A program made the position numbers and the translations under genes. From the NCBI GenBank assembly GCA_947165045.1, contig CAMUYW010000002.1, positions 1-64,000 of the forward strand: a stretch of 64,000 nt of DNA, read 5' to 3'. The DNA comes from an uncultured Fibrobacter sp. Its GTDB lineage: Bacteria; Fibrobacterota; Fibrobacteria; Fibrobacterales; Fibrobacteraceae. The notes beneath the pieces were generated by a model. That model was not told the DNA's origin. It ran no database searches and saw only the letters and a program-made list of their open reading frames with translations. Each line of letters starts with the position of its first letter. Within the stretch, counting starts at the first letter, position 1. This document shows positions 1-9,200 of the stretch, piece after piece.

Positions 1-444
1 ACTTGAACATCTGCTTGGTAATACCGCCAAAGTGGATTTTACCCTTGTCGAACGGACCGATGAGCGTCCAGTAAATCGACATGAACAGGAGCACGAGAAC
101 TTCGAATGTTTCGCGGATGAGCATAAAACCGACATCGCCCATCATTTCGAGGATGTTGCTCGTTTCGCGTTTCGGCTTTTCGGGCGGAACCATCTTGCGG
201 AGGTTCTGCAAGTGCTGCTTGATTTCCGGGGAAAAGTGGGCGAGAACGAGTCTGTTGCCCGTCTTATCGGAAAGTTCTGCTAAAAGTGCAAAAAAGGCAT
301 CGGCGCTGTAATCCATAGAGGTGAGGCTTGAACCGTCGAGATAAAGCTCCCCTTTGGTGAGGGCACTCCTGCAATTCGAGAGCAGCTTTTTACTGTTCGC
401 GGCAGTCAGTGCGCTAGGCAAAACTATCGATGTCGTTTCCATTG
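1..444 (-). CDS. mlaE: MlaE-type lipid ABC transporter permease with N-terminal STAS-like domain (partial, 3' end beyond window)
   Basis: The visible 148 codons are the N-terminal part; the gene runs off the left edge. Residues about 1-80 (KGELYLDGSSLTSMDYSADA) look like a STAS domain. From about residue 95 the sequence EMMGDVGFMLIRETFEVLVL, then GPFDKGKIHFGGITKQ, matches the start of the MlaE/YrbE permease fold (amphipathic helix, then the first membrane segment). The family is the inner-membrane permease of the Mla phospholipid transporter; STAS-MlaE fusions are common outside Proteobacteria. No Shine-Dalgarno precedes the ATG. A TAAATTTT box lies 6 nt upstream on the minus strand (plus-strand 451-458), so the mRNA may be leaderless. 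The ATPase and MCE subunits are not in view. Confidence 0.8.
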
Positions 445-555
445 GGCGAAAATTTAGAAAATTTTGGAACACGACTGTGCTAAAATTCCCCGTTTTCTAT
501 TACGAATGCCAAATTTCAGCCTAAAAACGCAAAAAATTGGGGATAGATGGTTACA

Positions 556-643
556 GTCATCCTCGCGTACGCGTGGATCCATTACAACGCTTGCGGTTCG
601 AAAGCTTACGGCGTTGGTCATTCTCGCGTAAGCGAGAATCCAT
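556..643. repeat. Two GTCATyCT-type palindromic repeats
   Basis: Copy one (556-582) runs GTCATCCTCGCG ... GGATCCAT. Copy two (617-643) runs GTCATTCTCGCG ... GAGAATCCATA. Each has a short inverted stem (TCTCGC/GCGAGA in the second). They fill the divergent gap 445-663 between the mlaE-like gene and the next gene. Same family as the other GTCATyCT repeats in this window. Confidence 0.8.
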
Positions 644-663
644 AAATTAACTATATATGTTGT

Positions 664-1236
664 ATGCCAAGTGAAATTTTGATGAAAAACGAGAAAGTAA
701 AAAAGCCTCGTTCTTTTCGAAAAAAGTTTGAATTTTTTACTCAAGTGTGCGTAATTCTATTTACGGAGTTGTGCCTGTTTTTGTTGTTCATATGTTGGCC
801 AAAGCAATCGCCTTCTCAAGATCCGATACCTTTATTGATGAAAAATGCTGACGGTAAATCGGTTCCCTGCGAAGTAGAAGGAAAGAAAATTTACCACTAT
901 CTAAAAGGCAATGAAACTGAACGTTTGTATGAATTTCGCTATCATTTGGCGAGTGTAAAAGATGAAGTTGGCCTCATGTACGAAAATGAAAATGGGCTGC
1001 ATCCGTTAGTAACTATTACAACTCCCTTTCTAGAATTTCCTTGGTTTAAATTTTTCATATTAGAAAAACAGAATGAATACGTTGTTTTCTATTATAGTGA
1101 AAGTGGCAAAGTTACACATGATATGAAAATAGAAGCGCAACCTTTTTCGAAAAAGGTTACTGTTAAAGGTTTGATTGTTTCCCCGATAAATAAAAAGTAT
1201 TTGAAGCGTGCAAATTGTTTTATGGGGGATTACTAA
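664..1236 (+). CDS. Hypothetical single-pass membrane protein
   Basis: 190 residues, family not recognised. A basic N-terminus (KKPRSFRKKFEFF) precedes one membrane helix at about residues 25-45 (VCVILFTELCLFLLFICW). The remaining ~145 residues are polar, beta-rich and probably periplasmic. ATG 682 (MKNEKVKK) is an alternative start; neither has a clear ribosome site. It ends 2 nt before the next gene and is probably co-transcribed with it. Both genes are visibly AT-richer than rlmD that follows, with more AAA, TTT and TTG codons, so this pair may be accessory DNA. No function can be assigned. Confidence 0.7.
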   Translation: MPSEILMKNEKVKKPRSFRKKFEFFTQVCVILFTELCLFLLFICWPKQSPSQDPIPLLMKNADGKSVPCEVEGKKIYHYLKGNETERLYEFRYHLASVKDEVGLMYENENGLHPLVTITTPFLEFPWFKFFILEKQNEYVVFYYSESGKVTHDMKIEAQPFSKKVTVKGLIVSPINKKYLKRANCFMGDY

Positions 1237-1238
1237 TT

Positions 1239-2630
1239 ATGCAGTCTAAAGTTGTTCCTTTGTTGTGCACTTTATCCTTGTGCTTTGGGGCGTTTGTTGA
1301 ATCTCAACTCATTTCGTTGGATCTCTCTTTGAATAATTATGGTTCAAAGTTGATAGTGAGTTGTGTTACCTTTTTTCTTATTTGCTTTGCTGCGATTTCG
1401 CTTTTCTTGGATACGATAAATGTTCGCGTTCGTTTTTTAGCAAAAGGCCTGTGGCTTAAATTGGTTTGGATTGTTGCTGCTGTGAATTTGTTTGGACTTT
1501 TTGTGCCGACAGGAAATGGGCAACGCCAAAAGCAGACCTCAATTGCAAAAGCCGATTCGACAACGAGTCAACGGGTATGCCGATGGAATAACGATATGGA
1601 TGTACTCCTTGAAATTTATGAAAGTTTATGGACTCGTGATTCGGAAAAAATGTTGCTTGATAGAGAATATTTTTATCACAATCTTTCTAGATATGAATCA
1701 AATTGCCTTTTAGATTCACTTTTGAAGATAGATGATTATCTTGGGTTTGTTGATGTTCAGTTATTATTTCAAACACCAGACAGTATTTTGAATTATCCTA
1801 AGGAAAAAGTAAAAAAAGATAGAGTGTTAAATCTTTCTAAAGAAGCGGTTGAAAATGTAAAAAATGCGCCTGATTCATGCACTCGGGAGTTGTGGATGCT
1901 AGCGCTGAGTGAACGCGGAATTGTAGAATACGAGTTCAAAAATGAATGCCATATAAAAAAGTTTGAATCCGTAAAGCCAACGGTGGAACAACTCAATTCA
2001 TATTGGTTTTATGAACACGATTTTGGTCCAGGCGCAGATTCTGACACGGCCAATAGCTTTGCTTTGAAAAATGTGCGATTGAGAGAAATTATAAAAGTAG
2101 AAGGAAATTGCGAAGGCCGAATTGCTGGTTCAAATGATAAAGGCGTGGTCGTTGAACTTGCGGTTAAACTGGCTGAAAATCATCGTGAATGTTGGCTTGG
2201 GGATAAAACGTTCCCTTATTATATATCATCCAATGAAAAACTTCATTTTAAAATGACGCCTCCTTTAAGGAATATTTCGCCTGTTACGGGAAAATTCATT
2301 AGGTATGACCGGGCGCATGAACAAGTAAAACCGCTACTTGCGAGCGATTCTATTTTCTTGCCATGGAAAGGCCTCAAAAGAGATTCCTCATCAGTAGAGG
2401 CCGAAAGAGAACGAACTTTTTATCGTGAGGTGGGGGCTCGTTATCCCAAAGTGGTTTCGTTTGAACGTTTTTCAAAAATTTTAAAAGGACAATCTATGAT
2501 AATTGATATTCCCTGCCTTGATGAAAAGAACGCTAAAACGTATGGATCCAGTTTTAATGTCGTCCGGCCCTTATTCCCCATTCTCCGTTGCGAAATCGCC
2601 CCTGCGGATAAAGATTATTTTGGGGAATGA
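1239..2630 (+). CDS. Hypothetical membrane protein with large C-terminal domain
   Basis: 463 residues from ATG 1239, chosen because a GGGGG run lies about 10 nt upstream; a TTG at 1215 would overlap the preceding gene. Three hydrophobic segments lie at about residues 5-22, 32-58 (VSCVTFFLICFAAISLFL) and 72-92 (LKLVWIVAAVNLFGLFV). A hydrophilic domain of ~370 residues follows, with scattered cysteines (CRWNND, SNCLLD, DSCTREL, EGNCEGR). The layout suggests a membrane-anchored extracytoplasmic protein, but I recognise no family. Codon use is AT-rich like its upstream partner. Its end is 22 nt from the rlmD start. Confidence 0.75.
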   Translation: MQSKVVPLLCTLSLCFGAFVESQLISLDLSLNNYGSKLIVSCVTFFLICFAAISLFLDTINVRVRFLAKGLWLKLVWIVAAVNLFGLFVPTGNGQRQKQTSIAKADSTTSQRVCRWNNDMDVLLEIYESLWTRDSEKMLLDREYFYHNLSRYESNCLLDSLLKIDDYLGFVDVQLLFQTPDSILNYPKEKVKKDRVLNLSKEAVENVKNAPDSCTRELWMLALSERGIVEYEFKNECHIKKFESVKPTVEQLNSYWFYEHDFGPGADSDTANSFALKNVRLREIIKVEGNCEGRIAGSNDKGVVVELAVKLAENHRECWLGDKTFPYYISSNEKLHFKMTPPLRNISPVTGKFIRYDRAHEQVKPLLASDSIFLPWKGLKRDSSSVEAERERTFYREVGARYPKVVSFERFSKILKGQSMIIDIPCLDEKNAKTYGSSFNVVRPLFPILRCEIAPADKDYFGE

Positions 2631-2652
2631 TAAAATTTCTATTTTTACATTC

Positions 2653-4086
2653 ATGGCAGATTTCCGCAGAAACAACCGCTTTAAGGGCAATGGTAGCTCG
2701 TTTAAAGGTCCGCGCTTGAACCACAATAACGACCGTCGTGACGGTCGTCGCGAACCTGGCCGTCAGCAAGGTGGCGAATGCTTTACGCTCCGCATCGAAA
2801 AGATGGTGCAGGGGGGCGAGGGCATGGCTCGCTTGGAAGATGGTCGCGTGTGTTTTGTGGCGGGAGCGCTGCCGGGTGAACTTTGCAAGGTTCGCTTGAC
2901 GTTCCAGAAAAAGGACTTTACCAAGGGCCGCGTTGTCGAAGTGATTGAACCGAGCCCGGATCGTGTCAAGCCGCTTTGCCCGCTGTACGGAAAGTGCGGC
3001 GGTTGCAGTTTGCAGCATTTGGCTTCTGAAAAGCAGGCGGAATACCTCGAAAAAGTCGAACGCGAGAACTTTAGGCGCTTGGCGCATGCGGAACTTCCCG
3101 AAGATTTTGTCATCCACACAGGGAATGCGTGGGGCTACAGAAATCGAGCCCGTGTGGTGTTCCGCGGCGGTTCTAATCGCAGTGCAGATTCGGCAACTCT
3201 CGAAGGTTCTGCGAATTGCGCACGTTTTGGTTTCCGAGGCGAAGAAAGCAATAATATTATCCCATTTGAAAATTGCCCTGTGCTCACGGATGCGCTAAAC
3301 GAATTTTTGCGTGGCCCGGCGGCAAAGCTCATCAGTGATGGACTCGCGGGCGGTCGCGGCGATTCTCGCAGGCTCCCTCGTGAACTTGACGTGAACATTT
3401 TCGATAACGGCAAGGGCGAAGTCTCGTTCTACTATCCTGGAATGCGCAAGTCTGGCTTTGATGCTCATGCTATAAGCGTTGTTGAAATTGCCGGTCGCAA
3501 AATTGAGGCGGATGCGTCCGTATTTTTTCAAAGCAATTTGGGATTGCTTCCTGAACTTGTGAATGCTGTGCGTAACGCGGTTGATGAAGGTCTCGTGAGC
3601 GGTAAGGCCACAAACGATTGGCTGATTGACTTGTTCAGCGGTGTCGGGTTCTTCGCGTGCATTCTGCAGGATAAATTCAAAAAGATTACGACTGTCGAAC
3701 GCGAAGAAGGATGTTTAAAACATGCAAAAGTTAATTTGTCTGTTCCGGCGACAGTTCCTAATGCATCGGAAATTCCTGCGGCGTCTCGCGTTCCCGAAAT
3801 AGAAAACGTTTCCGCGCCTGCCGAAGACTGGCTTCTTGAAAACGTCGTGGACATGCCCGCCACCCTCATCGTAGACCCTCCGCGTACGGGGCTTCCCAAA
3901 GACGCTCTTTCTGCAATCGTCAAAAGCTCCGTGAACCGCCTGATTTACGTTTCTTGCGACCCGGTGACCCTTGCACGCGATTATGCGAAGTTTGCCGAGG
4001 CCGGATTTGCCCTTTCCCATGCCGAAGGCTTTGCTTTTTACCCTCAAACGCCCCATCTTGAAATGATGTTTGTGCTTGACAGATAG
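2653..4086 (+). CDS. rlmD: 23S rRNA (uracil-5)-methyltransferase, RlmD/RumA family
   Basis: SAM-dependent m5U methyltransferase, 477 residues. A TRAM domain (about 45-100) carries IEKMVQGGEGMARLEDGRV. An iron-sulfur cluster motif CPLYGKCGGCSLQH begins near residue 109, with the likely fourth cysteine in FENCPVL near 209. The SAM-binding loop DLFSGVGFFAC is near 328, DPPRTGL near 413, and the catalytic cysteine in YVSCDPVTLARD near 435. These are the signatures of the RumA/TrmA superfamily. Which uridine (U1939 or U747) cannot be told from sequence. The first ~40 residues are an unusual Arg/Asn/Gly-rich tail (RRNNRFKGNG, NNDRRDGRREPGRQQGG) not typical of the family. ATG 2653 is chosen because the TRAM domain follows; no strong ribosome site is seen. 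Confidence 0.92.
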   Translation: MADFRRNNRFKGNGSSFKGPRLNHNNDRRDGRREPGRQQGGECFTLRIEKMVQGGEGMARLEDGRVCFVAGALPGELCKVRLTFQKKDFTKGRVVEVIEPSPDRVKPLCPLYGKCGGCSLQHLASEKQAEYLEKVERENFRRLAHAELPEDFVIHTGNAWGYRNRARVVFRGGSNRSADSATLEGSANCARFGFRGEESNNIIPFENCPVLTDALNEFLRGPAAKLISDGLAGGRGDSRRLPRELDVNIFDNGKGEVSFYYPGMRKSGFDAHAISVVEIAGRKIEADASVFFQSNLGLLPELVNAVRNAVDEGLVSGKATNDWLIDLFSGVGFFACILQDKFKKITTVEREEGCLKHAKVNLSVPATVPNASEIPAASRVPEIENVSAPAEDWLLENVVDMPATLIVDPPRTGLPKDALSAIVKSSVNRLIYVSCDPVTLARDYAKFAEAGFALSHAEGFAFYPQTPHLEMMFVLDR

Positions 4087-4134
4087 TTTTTTGCTATTTT
4101 GAAAAGTGCTGTTGGGAAAAAAGAGAGGGATCCA

Positions 4135-4578
4135 ATGAAAAAAACACAAAAAGTCGTTATTTTCACAGCTCTTGCTTTGGGAGCATTATTTACTGGGTGC
4201 TCAAAATCTGAACCAGTGATCGCTTGCGGCCGAGAATGGAACCCGGCTGTGGGTTACGTCGCGGATACGGGTAGCGTATTCAGAATGGCTGATGAACTCA
4301 TCATTCAGTTGCGCTATGGTACGGGTTTTGATTTTAACACGCTAAAATTCGCGTTCTACGAAGGAACTCTTGCCAACAAGGGTGCTCAACTTTGGGAACG
4401 TGATTTCCATGTGTCCAATAAAATGGAAGCGTTTACTCTTGAAGCTCGCTCACGTCGTGGTGGCTATGCAACGGCACGCGAAATGACGAAGCTCAAAGCA
4501 CCTGGAACAGTCGTGGTTGAAATCTCTTCCGAAAAAGGATTGATTGCTGCAAAGCAACTTTCTATTGTCAATCAATAA
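4135..4578 (+). CDS. Small lipoprotein, unknown function
   Basis: 147 residues. The signal peptide MKKTQKVVIFTALALGALF ends in lipobox FTGC, so Cys22 would be lipidated. The mature part is compact and beta-rich (DELIIQLRYGTGFDF, FYEGTLANKGAQLWERDF), with no family I recognise. ATG 4135 is chosen because AGAGAGGGA lies 5-10 nt upstream. It is followed 12 nt later by another lipoprotein gene, so the two are probably one unit. Confidence 0.75.
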   Translation: MKKTQKVVIFTALALGALFTGCSKSEPVIACGREWNPAVGYVADTGSVFRMADELIIQLRYGTGFDFNTLKFAFYEGTLANKGAQLWERDFHVSNKMEAFTLEARSRRGGYATAREMTKLKAPGTVVVEISSEKGLIAAKQLSIVNQ

Positions 4579-4590
4579 TTGGTTAGTTTG

Positions 4591-5517
4591 ATGAATAAAA
4601 TAAAATTCTTGAGTGGAATGTTTACCGCTGCAATGCTTACCGCTTGCGGTGAATCCGAAGTATCTGTTGACTATAAATTAAACGCCCCTGTCACGCTCGA
4701 AATGTACACCGAAAGCTATTATGCTACGTTGGACTTGAAGGGCGAAGAAAAGATGGGAACGATTACGGCAACGTACGCTGATTTGACTTATTCTTCAAAA
4801 GGCGACACGACGTCTGTCAAGCGTAATTATGTCATCGATAAGTCTCGCGGATACCTCAAGAATTTTATGCCAACGGAACTCGCTTGGCGCATCAAGGAAG
4901 TGAACCTCTCTGCGGTTGATCGTAATGTTGTGAGCCTCACGGGAATTGATGATGGCTATGATACACTACTCGCTCATATTCCGATGCCGAGCCGTTGGCG
5001 CGAACAGCTATTGAATCCAGAATACAAGCCGCATCTCAAACGTTTGGAAAAACACCGCTGGGAAATGGACCATTTGCTCAAGGGTGTTGTCCCTGTCAAA
5101 GGTAATGTGACGGAACTCCTCAAACAGCAAGGTCGCCTGAATTTCGCTCTTATCAAGATCGACTCCGTGGTAACGAAGGGCTTTACGAACCGTGACCACC
5201 GCAAGTGCTTGGACTATATCGTCTACCTGCAGGAAACCGAAAGTTTCCCGTCGTTCATTTGGGAACAGCATGTGGGCAGCAAGATTGTTCCAGAAAAGTT
5301 TATGACTTATAAGGCTGGGCATAAGGCTGAGTATCGCACCGAGTTCGAAGTCATGATTGAACCGGAAACAGGTCTCCCGTGCCAGGAACGTGAAGTCAAG
5401 GTCGGAACGCATACGATGATTCATCCGGAAACGAAGGACTCCGTTACATTTACAAGCCACATCTCGTACGAAAGACTTTACAACATCAAGCGCGAAGTCG
5501 CCGAACCCGCAGAGTAG
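4591..5517 (+). CDS. Lipoprotein, unknown function
   Basis: 308 residues. Signal peptide with lipobox LTAC at about residues 16-19 (MNKIKFLSGMFTAAMLTACG). ATG 4591 is preferred over an in-frame TTG at 4579. The mature protein is soluble with alternating hydrophobic beta strands and many Lys/Glu pairs and no membrane helix. No family is recognised. It pairs with the lipoprotein just upstream and ends before a repeat-containing spacer. Confidence 0.75.
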   Translation: MNKIKFLSGMFTAAMLTACGESEVSVDYKLNAPVTLEMYTESYYATLDLKGEEKMGTITATYADLTYSSKGDTTSVKRNYVIDKSRGYLKNFMPTELAWRIKEVNLSAVDRNVVSLTGIDDGYDTLLAHIPMPSRWREQLLNPEYKPHLKRLEKHRWEMDHLLKGVVPVKGNVTELLKQQGRLNFALIKIDSVVTKGFTNRDHRKCLDYIVYLQETESFPSFIWEQHVGSKIVPEKFMTYKAGHKAEYRTEFEVMIEPETGLPCQEREVKVGTHTMIHPETKDSVTFTSHISYERLYNIKREVAEPAE

Positions 5518-5541
5518 GAGCGGCTTTGCAGCAGTTGGTAG

Positions 5542-5688
5542 AGTCATTCTCGGAGCAAAGCGGAGGGGTTCCATACAGTACCAACAGCGAAATATGTATG
5601 GATGAGGTAAAGTCCCAATCTTAACGGCTTGATTTGATGGTAAAACATTATTATAAGAAGTGTATGGATCCTCCTTGCGGAGGATGAC
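5542..5688. repeat. Head-to-head GTCATyCT repeats
   Basis: 5542-5575 reads GTCATTCTCGGAG ... GGTTCCATAC. 5662-5688 is the reverse orientation, GTATGGATCCTCC ... GGAGGATGAC. The facing CCATAC and GTATGG ends could pair over the 86 nt between them. The block fills the gap between two lipoprotein genes. Confidence 0.8.
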
Positions 5689-5727
5689 TTCTAAGTTCTG
5701 CCAACTAAAATTTTGTACTTTAGTCTC

Positions 5728-6168
5728 ATGCGTTTAAGATTTCTCTTGCTTCTTCCTGTAGCCTGCAATTTTATTGGCTGTGCGACTCATGTGTCTTCTC
5801 AACAGACGATGGCGGATGACCGCAATCTTGTTTACGAGGATACGTACAAAGCATACCGCGAAGCAGAAGAAAAATATTTGAACTTGCTGTTCAATATCGA
5901 ACGCATGCCCGAAGAAGAAGAGCTATGGGTGATGAAGCGTGAACGCATGCTGGAGCTGATGCAACTTAAGGAGTTGATGCTGAATGCTCGCGTGGAACTC
6001 GATGGTGCTATTCAAGAATGGGAACGTCATTTGCTCGATGTTCAAGCCGAAGTCAAGTCACGTGAAATCAAAAAACTCAATCCAAATTTCAAAGGCCGCG
6101 ACGCCGAACGCACAAGCCCCGGCCAACTCCTCCCCGGCGAAAAAAACACCAAAAGCTTTAATTATTAA
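5728..6168 (+). CDS. Small helical lipoprotein
   Basis: 146 residues. MRLRFLLLLPVACNFIGC forms a short signal with a slightly atypical lipobox (FIGC, Cys18). The mature part is highly charged and helical (YREAEEKYLNLLFNIER, EEEELWVMKRERMLELMQL), probably a coiled coil between residues 35 and 120. Family unknown. There is no Shine-Dalgarno; a TACTTTAG box ends 4 nt before the ATG (5716-5723), which suggests a leaderless message. Confidence 0.7.
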   Translation: MRLRFLLLLPVACNFIGCATHVSSQQTMADDRNLVYEDTYKAYREAEEKYLNLLFNIERMPEEEELWVMKRERMLELMQLKELMLNARVELDGAIQEWERHLLDVQAEVKSREIKKLNPNFKGRDAERTSPGQLLPGEKNTKSFNY

Positions 6169-6195
6169 AAACGGCGGCCTAAGCCGCCATTTCTA
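6167..6195 (-). terminator. Hairpin terminator between convergent genes
   Basis: GGCGGC (6173-6178), loop CTAA, GCCGCC (6183-6188). On the minus strand the hairpin is followed by TTTTT, as expected for a Rho-independent terminator of the large minus-strand gene ending at 6207. It may also stop plus-strand transcripts. Confidence 0.75.
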
Positions 6196-6206
6196 TTAAT
6201 ACATGG

Positions 6207-9200
6207 CTACTGCCAGCTGTTCAAAAAGCCCATCCCAATGGAAAGCTTTATTCTCGTTGGGCGTAACACCTTTGGCAAGAACGTCAGGTGAACCGGATCC
6301 AATTTCCATCCACCGTGCAAATCGCCGTCCTCCCCAATGCGGTCAAGCCCGCGAGCGAACGTGAGCGAAATATCGAAGGGTATATTTCCCCAAATTTTGT
6401 TGCTCATGCGGAAACTTAAACCGACGGAACGGTCCCAGAATCCGTGCTTTGTAAACTTATCTGTAAAGAAGTCTCCGTTCCATGCGGCACCGATTTGCGT
6501 GAACAAATCAACATAAAGGCTACGTGTCGAGAAAATCCAAAGATCGTGCCGCCAGTCATCGTAAATGGGGTAGAGGTAATGGAGCTCAGCCATAGCTGTC
6601 TTTGTGCCTGCAAGTGTGTAGTCTTCGTTGCTGCGCAAGTAGGGGTAGCCTTCAAGGAATACAGGGGTATAATAGTACGAATCCAACGTGTCGCTTACAT
6701 CGTCTGTATTCCAATTCAGGTAACTTGAAATTTTTCCGCCCGCGGCAAGACGTGCTCCCAATAGCGGAGTCTGTAAACTTCCGTATAAATTAATTCCTGC
6801 TTGGTGCAACGTGAAGTTCCTGTAGTGCGTTTGAATTCGACCATTTTCGGTGACGTAAAGTGTACCCGGTTTGCTGAGGTCGCTGTTGGCGTATTGGTAG
6901 TAAACAAACAGACCATTTCCTTGCCCGGAAATTCCTGAGCCACCTTCACCTTCGTGGTCTCCGTAAAGTCCGAATCCGACTGTAGCACTAAAGCGCTTAT
7001 TGTAAGTCCATTCGATTGTGTCATCATAGAAGTTTACATTTGCCCAATCGTAACTGATGGCAGCTTGCAATGTGTCGATGCTCTTGAAAATGCTATAGCC
7101 TGCGTTTCCTGTGATAGCTTGCGTTGCGAAGGCATATTTGCTTACACCAATGCTGTCACCGCCGTGGTCTCTGACGTTTTCATAGCGCATTGTGTCTTGG
7201 TTTGTGTAGTTCGCATAGCTGTACGAAAGTCCAAGGTCAATTGGAGTACTGCGGTTATCCCATGCGATAAAGAATTCCTTTTCTTGTCTGGGATTGAGAC
7301 CGTCGCCGTTGATGTAGTCTAGGCCTTTCCCGAGTTCAAGCAATAAGCCGAGCTGCACAGTGTTCTTCTTGAGGGCATCGCTGATAACGACGGCAAGCCC
7401 GAGTTTTGCTTTGAGTTCGCCTTCTCCAAAGACCGTCAAACGTGGCGCGTTTTCGGAAAGACTGAAAATCGGAACGAACAATGGAATGTTTGGAATCGGT
7501 TTGTAATTGCGTTCGGCGCCTGCGAATTCGCGATCAATGAGTTCCAATTCTTTGTGGATTTTTTGCGGGATTGCTCCGTGCAAAATGATTTCGCGTTGCG
7601 TTGAATCGATGATGGCCACTTTGATTGTGTCGCGATGTTCGACTTGTTTCACGTCCTTGAGCCAAACGATTCTTGGAACGGTGCAACTTGCGGAATCTGC
7701 GGCATTTGCGCTTGTGGGCTTTGTAGAGTCGGACGTGATAACTGCGGCGCCTGCCGTGTCAGAGCATGCAACTTGAACTGTATCTGCAATTTGCAAAACG
7801 CTATCGCGAGTGGAAACGACGATGCTATCGCGGTAAACTGGCTCAGCTTCTTTCTTGTATGGCAACTTGTAAAGTGAGAAACCGTCCTTGTCGTACTGCG
7901 TAAAGAAAATCGTGTCGCCTGCAAGTGTCGGGGTGAATGCGCCGCCAACTACATTCGTTAAAGCGCGTTCCTTGCCCGTGTTCAAATCCTTTTCAATCAA
8001 GTTGAAAATATTATTTCTGTTGCTGGCGAAAATAATCTTGTCATTGTCGAGCCATGCAACGTCGCGTTCGTCGTAGCCCTCGGTACTCACGATTTTGAAG
8101 TTTGCTCCGTTCGTGTCGACCACGGCAATGCCGCGCTGCTTATCATCAAAGAAACTGAATGCGATACGCTTCCCGTCTGGGCTGAATTTTGGACTGTAAA
8201 TATTGTAATAGAGGAACGAAGAATCAGGCTTAAAAATATCAATGGGATCTTCGGAGGTGATGTTTTTCAAATCGCTATTGAACGGAACCTTGCTCAATAC
8301 GAACTTGGTGCTGAACGGTTCTCGACGGACAAAAACAATTTCCGTGCCCTGCTTGTTGAACGACGGATAGACCGCATCGACAAGATATGTAATCGATGCT
8401 TGATTCTTGTTCGTGTCGCTCACGGCAACGTCAAAGTGCGCGTGGCCATCTTTATCGCGGTTCTGGTAGCTGATGTAGGCGAGAATGGGCCCGTGAGCGC
8501 TGTCTTCGTAAATGTCAATGCCCTTGTCGAACCAAGGCTTTTTAGCCTTGAATCCAGATTTTGCAAAATCACCAATATTGATGAGACTGTCTGCGCCCTC
8601 GATTTCGATTTCATCGACGATTACCTTTGCAGAATCCTTGCTGTCTTTTTTTGCGACTTTGGCTTTGGTTGTTGTGCTGTCCTTTACCTTCTCTTCCAGC
8701 GGAATTTTAAACACGCTTCCGTCAAACCATGGTCCGCCAAAGTTCGAAACGCCATAAAGATGCTTGCCGCTTACAACGGGGAAGTCGTTCCAGAATGCAT
8801 CCTTGGTAATTTTGATACCTTCGACAAGTGTGCCGAGAGAATCTTTTTGCGCTTTGTAGTAATCTGTAATTTCTTTTTTCCAAGCGTTGTAGAGGTCCGT
8901 TTCGCTAATGCCAAGAACTTTTTTGATGGCTCCGTTCAGCGTTGCGCGGTAGGGGCGCCCGAGTTCTTTCCAAATGTTCGGAATCGCTTCGTCGCCGTAG
9001 TGTTTTGCGATGTAGAGCACGAGCGAAAATCCCTGCGTGTATGGCCCGAGCTCTGCAAGGAGCGAATTGTCCGAAAACTCGTGCATGTAGGGGAGTGTCA
9101 TGAGACTATCGTTGAGCGCTGCTGTGCGGAGGAGCATGTCGCGGTGCGTGTCCCAAGCGTCAAAACCCATGCGTGAAGATTCGTATTGCGCCGTACCTTC

